Positions 58,016 to 64,000 of a stretch of DNA of 64,000 nt are shown here, piece by piece (position 1 is the stretch's first letter; each line of letters opens with the position of its first letter). A program made the translations under genes and the position numbers. Under the pieces are notes generated by a model. The model worked only from the letters and a program-made list of their open reading frames with translations. It did not search any database and had not been told where the DNA came from. Source of the stretch: Paraburkholderia aspalathi (GTDB taxonomy: Bacteria > Pseudomonadota > Gammaproteobacteria > Burkholderiales > Burkholderiaceae); NCBI RefSeq assembly GCF_900116445.1, contig NZ_FPBH01000021.1, forward strand, positions 1 to 64,000. The letters run 5' to 3'.

Positions 58016-59227
58016 GTGGCAGAGGATAGCGACCTCGAAAAAACCGAATCAGCCACTCCCCGGCGCCTGCAGAAGGCGCGCGAGGAAGGGCAGATCGTGC
58101 GTTCGCGGGAGCTGTCGACGTTTGCGCTGCTGGCAGCGGGATTCTTCGGCGTTTGGGGCATGTCCGACAGCATCGGGGAGCATTTGCAGGGCATGCTGCG
58201 AGCTTCCTTTACCTTCGACCACGCCACCGTGTTCGAAACCCGCCGCATGCTGATCGGCGCGGGCGCCGCGGGCCGCGAGGGCCTGTATGCGCTGCTGCCG
58301 GTTCTGGCCTTCACCGGTGCTGCCGCCTTGCTCGCGCCGATGGCGCTGGGCGGCTGGCAGTTGTCTTCGAAAGGCCTCGAGCCCAAGTTCAACCGGCTCA
58401 ACCCGATCGAAGGGCTCGGCAAAATATTCTCGATCAACGGACCGGTTCAGCTCGGCCTGTCGCTCGCGAAGACGCTGGTGGTGGGCTGCATCGGCGGCTC
58501 GGCGATCTGGAATCGCCGCGAGGAAATTCTCGCGCTGGCAACCCAGCCGCTGCATCTCGCGCTCGCCAACACCGTGCATCTGATCGCAGTGTGCTGCGGC
58601 ATGACGGTCGCGGGCATGTTCGTCGTGGCCGCATTGGATGTGCCGTATCAGCTCTGGCAATTCCACAAGAAATTGCGCATGACGAAGGAAGAAGTGAAGC
58701 GCGAACACCGCGAAAGCGAAGGCGATCCGCACGTCAAAGGCCGGATTCGCCAGCAACAGCGCGCCATTGCCCGTCGCCGCATGATGACCCAGGTGCCCAA
58801 GGCCGACGTGGTGGTGACCAACCCGACGCACTTCGCCGTCGCGCTGCAGTACACCGACGGCGAGATGCGCGCGCCGAAGGTGGTCGCCAAGGGCGTGAAC
58901 CTGGTGGCCGCGCGGATCCGCGAAATCGCCGCCGAAAACAACGTGCCGCTGCTGGAAGCGCCGCCGCTCGCACGTGCGCTGTATCACAACGTCGAACTGA
59001 ACCGTGAGATTCCCGGCCCGCTGTATGGCGCGGTCGCCGAGGTGCTTGCGTGGGTGTATCAGTTGCGGCGTTTCAACACCGAAGGCGGCGTCGCGCCGGT
59101 CGCACCGACCGAGTTCGACGTGCCGGCGGACCTCGACAAGGGCGGCGTGCCGGACGATGAAGCCGAGCAGGAAGCCGCCGACGTACTTAACCCAGATAAC
59201 GACGACGCTTCAGGAGCCTCCGCATGA
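58016..59227 (+). CDS. flhB: FlhB, flagellar type III export gate protein
   Basis: 403 aa from GTG 58016 (GGAGAG upstream), giving MAEDSDLEKTESATPRRLQKAREEGQIVRSRELS, the family start. Four membrane segments precede the cytoplasmic autocleavage domain. The autocleavage motif NPTH is in VVVTNPTHFAVALQY. FlhB switches export from hook/rod to filament substrates. The C-terminal tail is acidic. It overlaps flhA by four bases (ATGA). Confidence 0.96.
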   Translation: MAEDSDLEKTESATPRRLQKAREEGQIVRSRELSTFALLAAGFFGVWGMSDSIGEHLQGMLRASFTFDHATVFETRRMLIGAGAAGREGLYALLPVLAFTGAAALLAPMALGGWQLSSKGLEPKFNRLNPIEGLGKIFSINGPVQLGLSLAKTLVVGCIGGSAIWNRREEILALATQPLHLALANTVHLIAVCCGMTVAGMFVVAALDVPYQLWQFHKKLRMTKEEVKREHRESEGDPHVKGRIRQQQRAIARRRMMTQVPKADVVVTNPTHFAVALQYTDGEMRAPKVVAKGVNLVAARIREIAAENNVPLLEAPPLARALYHNVELNREIPGPLYGAVAEVLAWVYQLRRFNTEGGVAPVAPTEFDVPADLDKGGVPDDEAEQEAADVLNPDNDDASGASA

Positions 59228-61326
59228 ACGCTCGCGCCGGATTCCTGTCCCGACGGCCGGATGCCTTGAGCGGCACCAATTTGCGCGCCCTCGCCGGGCC
59301 GGTGCTGATCTGCATGATCCTCGGCATGATGATTCTGCCGTTGCCGCCGTTTCTGCTGGATCTGCTGTTCACCTTCAATATCGCGCTTTCCGTGATGGTG
59401 CTGCTCGTCAGCATGTACACGATGAAGCCGCTCGACTTCGCCGCTTTCCCAAGCGTGCTGCTGTTCTCGACCTTGCTGCGCCTGTCGCTGAACGTAGCCT
59501 CCACCCGCGTCGTGCTGCTCGAAGGCCATACCGGCCCGGACGCGGCGGGCCAGGTGATCGAGTCGTTCGGCCACTTCCTCGTGGGCGGCAACTTCGCGGT
59601 CGGTATCGTCGTCTTCGTCATTTTGATGGTCATCAACTTCATGGTGATCACCAAGGGCGCGGGGCGGATCGCGGAAGTGTCCGCGCGCTTCACGCTCGAT
59701 GCGATGCCCGGCAAGCAGATGGCCATCGACGCCGACTTGAACGCCGGCCTCATTAACGAAGATCAAGCCCGCAAGCGCCGTCTGGAAGTCTCCCAGGAAG
59801 CCGAATTCTACGGTTCGATGGACGGCGCCAGCAAGTTTGTGCGCGGCGATGCGATTGCCGGCCTGCTGATTATGGTGATCAACATCGTCGGCGGCCTGAT
59901 CGTCGGGATGGTGCAGCACGGCATGGACTTCGCGTCGGCAGGCAAGACCTACACGTTGCTGACGATCGGTGACGGCCTTGTCGCACAGATCCCGTCGCTG
60001 GTGATTTCGACCGCGGCCGGTGTGATCGTCTCGCGCGTCGCGACCAACGAAGACATCGGCACGCAACTGACTGGGCAGCTTTTCACGAACCCGCGCGTAC
60101 TGGTGATCACGGGCTGCATTCTGGTGTTGATGGGCCTGATTCCGGGCATGCCGCACTTCGCGTTTCTGGTTCTCGGCGGTGGCCTGATCCAGCTCGGCCG
60201 CACGATGAAAAAGCGCAGCGAAGCGCGCAAGAACACCGCAACGCTGGTCGATGTCGCACCGGCTACACTCGCGCCGGTCGAGAATACCGAAGCCAGTTGG
60301 GACGACGTGACGATGATCGACACGCTCGGTCTCGAAGTCGGCTACCGGCTGATTCCGCTCGTCGACAAGAACTCGGACGGCGAACTGCTCAAACGGATCA
60401 AGAGCATTCGCAAGAAGTTCGCGCAGGAGATCGGCTTCCTGCCGCCGGTGATCCATATTCGCGACAACCTCGAATTGCGGCCGAACGGCTACCGGATTGC
60501 GCTGAAGGGCGTCGAGGTGGGCGTCGGCGAAGCGTATCCGGGGCAGTGGCTGGCGATTAACCCGGGGCAGGTGTCCGCCGCGCTGCCGGGCACGCCGACG
60601 CAGGACCCGGCGTTCGGTCTGCCGGCCATCTGGATCGATACGAATCTGCGCGAACAGGCGCAGGTGTACGGCTACACGGTGGTCGATTCGAGCACGGTGG
60701 TGGCCACGCACCTGAATCACCTGGTGGTCACGCATGCGTCCGAACTGCTCGGTCGCCGCGAAGTGCAGGCGTTGCTGGAGCGGATGCAGAAGGACACGCC
60801 GTCGCTCGTCGACGATCTGGTACCGAAGTCGCTGCCGCTCACCACGCTGCAAAAGGTGCTGCAAAACCTGCTGGAAGAAGGCGTGCCGATCCGCGACCTG
60901 CGCACGATTCTCGAAGCCCTGTCCGAACACACGCCGAAGGTCACCGACGCGCACGATCTCACCGCCGCCGTGCGCCTCGCGCTGGGCCGTGCGATTACGC
61001 AGCAGTGGTTCCCGGGTGTAGGCGACATGCAGGTGATGGGCCTCGACTCGAACCTGGAGCGGGTGTTGTCGCAGGCGCTCTCCACGGGCGCCAATCCGGG
61101 CCTCGAACCGGGTCTCGCGCATACGCTGCTGAACGAAACGCAGAAGGCGATGACGCGTCAGCAGAACCTCGGGCTCTCGCCGGTGCTGCTGGTGCAGCAT
61201 GCGCTACGGCCGATGCTCGCGCGCTTCCTGCGCCGCAGCCTGCCGCAGTTGAAGGTGCTGTCTTATGCCGAAGTGCCGGATACGCGCAATATCAAGGTGG
61301 TGAATCTGATCGGGGCGCATGGCTAA
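59224..61326 (+). CDS. flhA: FlhA, flagellar type III export channel protein
   Basis: 700 aa. Eight membrane segments in the first half, with the FHIPEP-family signature (MYTMKPLDFAAFPSVLLFSTLLRLSLNVASTRVVLLEGH). The cytoplasmic loop has VITKGAGRIAEVSARFTLDAMPGKQMAIDADLNAGLI. The C-terminal half is the nonameric cytoplasmic domain that docks chaperone-substrate complexes. ATG overlaps the flhB stop. Confidence 0.97.
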   Translation: MNARAGFLSRRPDALSGTNLRALAGPVLICMILGMMILPLPPFLLDLLFTFNIALSVMVLLVSMYTMKPLDFAAFPSVLLFSTLLRLSLNVASTRVVLLEGHTGPDAAGQVIESFGHFLVGGNFAVGIVVFVILMVINFMVITKGAGRIAEVSARFTLDAMPGKQMAIDADLNAGLINEDQARKRRLEVSQEAEFYGSMDGASKFVRGDAIAGLLIMVINIVGGLIVGMVQHGMDFASAGKTYTLLTIGDGLVAQIPSLVISTAAGVIVSRVATNEDIGTQLTGQLFTNPRVLVITGCILVLMGLIPGMPHFAFLVLGGGLIQLGRTMKKRSEARKNTATLVDVAPATLAPVENTEASWDDVTMIDTLGLEVGYRLIPLVDKNSDGELLKRIKSIRKKFAQEIGFLPPVIHIRDNLELRPNGYRIALKGVEVGVGEAYPGQWLAINPGQVSAALPGTPTQDPAFGLPAIWIDTNLREQAQVYGYTVVDSSTVVATHLNHLVVTHASELLGRREVQALLERMQKDTPSLVDDLVPKSLPLTTLQKVLQNLLEEGVPIRDLRTILEALSEHTPKVTDAHDLTAAVRLALGRAITQQWFPGVGDMQVMGLDSNLERVLSQALSTGANPGLEPGLAHTLLNETQKAMTRQQNLGLSPVLLVQHALRPMLARFLRRSLPQLKVLSYAEVPDTRNIKVVNLIGAHG

Positions 61327-61383
61327 ACCCCGTGCGGCTAAGCCTGCCAGGTAGCCGCAGCCGTTCCAGACCGATGGTTTCCG

Positions 61384-61412
61384 CCGGCGCTCCTCGAGCG
61401 CCGGTTTTCATT
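61384..61412 (+). terminator. flhBA terminator
   Basis: Arms CCGGCGCTC (61384-61392) and GAGCGCCGG (61396-61404) around a three-base loop, followed by TTTTCATTT. It implies that flhF is transcribed separately. Confidence 0.82.
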
Positions 61413-61566
61413 TCCGCGCCTAACTTTTCGCCCCGCAGGCGACCGGCGGAGGTCATGCTGTGTCGGCGAAAGCGCCGCCGTACACCGCCGGAGAGCCTGT
61501 TTCAAACCGCCGCGCGTGTGAATTGAGGTGCGTTTCCATCGCCCGAATTGCCCGCCTTTAACGGTC

Positions 61567-61605
61567 TTTATCCATCGATCGTCACTCGACGGGTTTCGCA
61601 ATAAT
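61567..61605 (+). promoter_or_regulatory. bipartite upstream element of flhF (shared with flhB)
   Basis: TTTATCC, two bases, CGATCGTC (61576-61583), sixteen bases, then AATAAT (61600-61605). Spacing and boxes are identical to the flhB element. The next bases also agree (TCTCA-TGG-AAG). Confidence 0.6.
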
Positions 61606-61676
61606 GATCTCAATGGGAAGCGGTATGTTGCCAATCCGTTAGTCAGTAAGTCCGTATACCTCATCGGGGGTCCAGC

Positions 61677-63578
61677 TTGAACATTCGTAAATTTGTCGGT
61701 GCTACCAGTCGCGATGCTCTGCGTCTCGTGCGCGAAGCCTTGGGCCCGGATGCCGTCGTTTTGTCCAACCGCACGATGGAAGACGGCAGCGTCGAGATCG
61801 TCGCCCTGGCCGATAGCGACCTCGCCGCCATTACGCCGAAAGCGCCGCGCGGTAGCGCAGGCGCACCGCTGGCCACGCCGATGAATGCCATGGCCGGACA
61901 ACAGCCCGCGCTCGCCGCACCGCGCGCCAATCCGATGATGCAAGCGAATCCGTATGCGAGCGGCATGCCCGATGTGTTCTCGTCGGTGTTCGGCGCAAGC
62001 CCGGAAGCGGGCGCTGAGAATGTGACGCCGAACGTCGTTAGCACCGTCGGCACTGCTTCAGGGGCAACTGCGAAGTCCGCCACCGTCCCCGCCGCGCCGA
62101 AGGCCTCGCTGCCGAACGCGCCCAAAGCGGCGCTGGCCGCACCCGCTGCCGCGTCGCTGCCGCAAGCGGTCAACACCGAGCAACCGAGCGCCCGCGCCGC
62201 TGCAACGCGTCTCAGCGAAGACATCCGCGCCGATCTGCTCAAAGCCGCCGAAGCGCAAGCGCCGCGCACGATGGCCGAATCGAACCCCTGGCTGATCGAC
62301 CACGCTCGCCGCATCGCCGCCGAACAGCAACCGCAAGGCGCGTACAGCGCGCGCCCCGCCGCGATGACACCCGCTGCTGCCATGGCCAAGGGCCTCGGCG
62401 CCGCAGTGGAAGCCGGCCAACAGGCCTCGAAACCCGCCGCGCAGCAAGTCACCGATACGCCCGAATGGGCGCGTGAAGGCGCCCAACTCGCCGCGCGCCG
62501 CGCCGCTCAGAAAGTGGCCGCATCGATGCCTGCCACCGACGACGCCCGCTCGCCCGCTTCGGTCGCCGAAGCGATCAAGACGCGCATGGAGCAGGTCGTC
62601 AACGACACCGTGATGAGCGAGCTGTCGTCGATGCGCGGGATGATGGAAGAACACTTCGCCGGCCTCCTGTGGGGCGATCGTCAGCGCCGCAGCCCGGCGC
62701 GCGCCGCGCTCACCAAGCACCTGTTCGCCGCCGGTTTCTCCGCGCAGCTCGTGCAGATGATGGTCGACAACCTGCCCGACGACGTCGACAACATGGAAGG
62801 TGGCATGGAGTGGGTACGTTCGGTGCTCGAATCGAACCTGCCGGTGATGGAAGACGAAGACGCGCTGATGGAGCGCGGCGGCGTGTTCGCGCTGATGGGC
62901 CCGACGGGCGTCGGCAAGACCACGACCACCGCCAAGCTCGCCGCGCGCTGCGTGATGCGCTTCGGCGCCAGCAAGGTGGCGCTCCTCACCACCGACAGCT
63001 ACCGGATCGGCGGCCACGAACAACTGCGCATCTTCGGCAAGATTCTCGGTGTCTCGGTTCACGCGGTGAAAGACGGCGGTGATCTGCAACTCGCGCTCTC
63101 CGAATTGCGCAACAAGCACATCGTGCTGATCGACACGATCGGCATGAGCCAGCGCGACCGCCTGGTCTCCGACCAGATCGCGATGCTGTGCCGCGCCGGT
63201 CAGCCGGTGCAGCGTCTCCTGCTGCTCAACGCGACGAGCCACGGCGATACGCTGAACGAAGTCGTGCAGGCCTATCAGCGCGCACCGGATCAACAGCCGC
63301 TCGCCGGCTGCATCCTGACCAAGCTCGACGAAGCCACCAATCTGGGCGGCGTGCTCGATACGGTGATCCGCTACAAGCTGCCGGTGCACTACGTGTCGAC
63401 CGGTCAGAAGGTGCCGGAAAACCTGTACGTCGCAACGAAGAAATTCCTGATCAAGAGTACGTTCTGCATCCCGCGCGACAACTCCCCATTCGTGCCGCAC
63501 GACGACGACATTCCGGCGTTGCTGTCCGCGCTGTCGGCGCGTTCGACGGCCGAACTGCACGAGGTTCGCTTTGGATAA
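61677..63578 (+). CDS. flhF: FlhF, SRP-type GTPase for flagellum placement
   Basis: 633 aa with a TTG start (61677) after CGGGGGTCCAGC. The first residues NIRKFVGATSRDALRLVREALGPDAVVLSNR are the FlhF start. A long Ala/Pro-rich region (about 60-300) is followed by the NG GTPase domain: P-loop LMGPTGVGKTTTTAKLAARC, LLTTDSYRIGGHEQLRIFGKIL, DTIGMSQRD (DTAG-like, with Ile for Ala) and TKLDEATNLGG. FlhF places the flagellum at the pole or regulates number together with FlhG. flhG overlaps or follows immediately. Confidence 0.94.
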   Translation: MNIRKFVGATSRDALRLVREALGPDAVVLSNRTMEDGSVEIVALADSDLAAITPKAPRGSAGAPLATPMNAMAGQQPALAAPRANPMMQANPYASGMPDVFSSVFGASPEAGAENVTPNVVSTVGTASGATAKSATVPAAPKASLPNAPKAALAAPAAASLPQAVNTEQPSARAAATRLSEDIRADLLKAAEAQAPRTMAESNPWLIDHARRIAAEQQPQGAYSARPAAMTPAAAMAKGLGAAVEAGQQASKPAAQQVTDTPEWAREGAQLAARRAAQKVAASMPATDDARSPASVAEAIKTRMEQVVNDTVMSELSSMRGMMEEHFAGLLWGDRQRRSPARAALTKHLFAAGFSAQLVQMMVDNLPDDVDNMEGGMEWVRSVLESNLPVMEDEDALMERGGVFALMGPTGVGKTTTTAKLAARCVMRFGASKVALLTTDSYRIGGHEQLRIFGKILGVSVHAVKDGGDLQLALSELRNKHIVLIDTIGMSQRDRLVSDQIAMLCRAGQPVQRLLLLNATSHGDTLNEVVQAYQRAPDQQPLAGCILTKLDEATNLGGVLDTVIRYKLPVHYVSTGQKVPENLYVATKKFLIKSTFCIPRDNSPFVPHDDDIPALLSALSARSTAELHEVRFG

Positions 63579-63582
63579 GTTC

Positions 63583-64000
63583 ATGTCGGATCAGGCAGAA
63601 GGACTGCGGCGGTTGTTGGCCCGTAGCGGCTCGCGCGTGATTGCGGTGACGGGCGGCTCGGCCAACGTCGGCTGTACGACGACGGTAGTGAACCTCGCCG
63701 CGGCGCTCGCGCAGCAAGGCAAGGACGTGCTGGTGATCGACGAGTGCCTCGGCGAGAAATCGGTGAGCGCGATGCTCGGCGGCGTGCGCGGGGCAGGCAA
63801 TTTTGCGGCGGTGATGCGCGGCGAGATGACGCTCGACGATGCCGCCGCGCGCCACGCGCTGGGCTTCTCCGTGCTGGCCGCCTCGCGCAACAACCGCGAA
63901 GGCCGCACGGCCGCGCAATTCGACGTGTTGCTGCGCGGTTCCGCCGACATCGTGCTGATCGATGCGCAACTCGACGAACACGGCCACCTGTCGCCGCTCG
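63583..64000 (+). CDS. flhG: FlhG/FleN, MinD-like ATPase (truncated by the window)
   Basis: ATG 63583 (or TTG 63571 overlapping the flhF stop) starts MSDQAEGLRRLLARSGSRVIAVTGG; 139 residues are visible. The nucleotide-binding loop is TGGSANVGCTTTVVNLAAALA, with Cys where the deviant Walker A has its invariant Lys after Gly (KGGxGKT). It continues with QGKDVLVIDECLGEKSVSAMLGG. FlhG counts flagella and restrains FlhF. The coding sequence runs off the right edge. The altered loop may reflect a family variant of Burkholderiales. Confidence 0.85.
   Translation, partial: MSDQAEGLRRLLARSGSRVIAVTGGSANVGCTTTVVNLAAALAQQGKDVLVIDECLGEKSVSAMLGGVRGAGNFAAVMRGEMTLDDAAARHALGFSVLAASRNNREGRTAAQFDVLLRGSADIVLIDAQLDEHGHLSPL

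Larger units (their letters stand above)
61327..61676 (+). other. flhA-flhF intergenic region
   Basis: 350 bases contain the flhBA terminator and the bipartite flhF promoter element. No gene is seen. The flhF TTG start lies 71 bases after the AATAAT box. Confidence 0.5.

Noticed and set aside
1..64000. tRNA or rRNA genes, CRISPR arrays, replication origin
   Set aside because: No cloverleaf-like or rRNA-like sequence, CRISPR repeat or origin signature was seen by reading. A tRNAscan-SE/Infernal run would be decisive.

Overview
The window looks like a high-GC betaproteobacterial chromosome segment, most probably Paraburkholderia/Burkholderia. The grounds are the flhDC-motAB-che-flhBAFG order, S21, H-NS-like and aquaporin neighbours, and codon use. 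This placement is inferred from gene content, not from a database search.

Layout. (1) Bases 1-10,350 are an accessory island. It starts with the right end of an IS66-family element, then an unknown gene and a 50-residue single-pass membrane protein below usual ORF cut-offs. Next is a defence-like block. On the minus strand this holds a chimeric Rossmann/DUF2971-like gene and a PIN-like nuclease gene. On the plus strand, divergently, it holds a serine hydrolase gene, a large caspase-TPR gene and a TPR-only paralogue of it. The block ends in debris: an inverted scrap of a second caspase gene, short dispersed repeats and a tyrosine-recombinase tail. (2) 10,367-13,950 are housekeeping-type genes: a medium-chain reductase, a Na+/Ca2+-exchanger-like protein behind a yybP-ykoY-type Mn2+ riboswitch, and a lipoprotein HAD phosphatase. 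(3) 14,590-21,919 is a run of exported proteins on one strand: barrel-like protein, DUF1254, DUF1254, SphA/MetA-like barrel, and a Gly/Trp-rich protein. (4) 22,025-29,385 is a minus-strand glycan-modification cluster: SPINDLY/OGT-like transferase, DegT aminotransferase, WbqC-like, methyltransferase, NeuD-like acyltransferase, beta-propeller glycosidase-like and PhyH-like. It lies just downstream of fliC-fliD-fliT. (5) 33,053-42,207 holds mixed core genes: aldo/keto reductase, rpsU, tag, a glucosamine-kinase-like gene, a Cof-type phosphatase, histidine phosphatase, aqpZ, H-NS-like and GT4. (6) 42,911-64,000 holds flagellar and chemotaxis genes: flhDC; motAB-cheY-cheA-cheW-mcp-cheRDB-cheY-cheZ; two exported-protein genes (DUF2844, DUF3443); flhBA; flhF; and a truncated flhG.

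How the genes work together. FlhDC is the master activator. A near-consensus sigma-28 promoter precedes fliC and another precedes motA. A second, unnamed bipartite element with identical spacing precedes both flhB and flhF and is probably a class II (FlhDC-type) promoter. The OGT-like enzyme and sugar genes next to fliC suggest flagellin glycosylation, although an envelope glycan remains possible.

The most novel material is the caspase/hydrolase/TPR island. The caspase protein has an intact His/Cys dyad and sixteen consecutive TPR-like units of exactly 46 residues. Its neighbour keeps the same start and tail but has lost the protease domain. The next gene cluster over encodes a Rossmann-DUF2971 chimera. 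The whole block is flanked by mobile-element remains.
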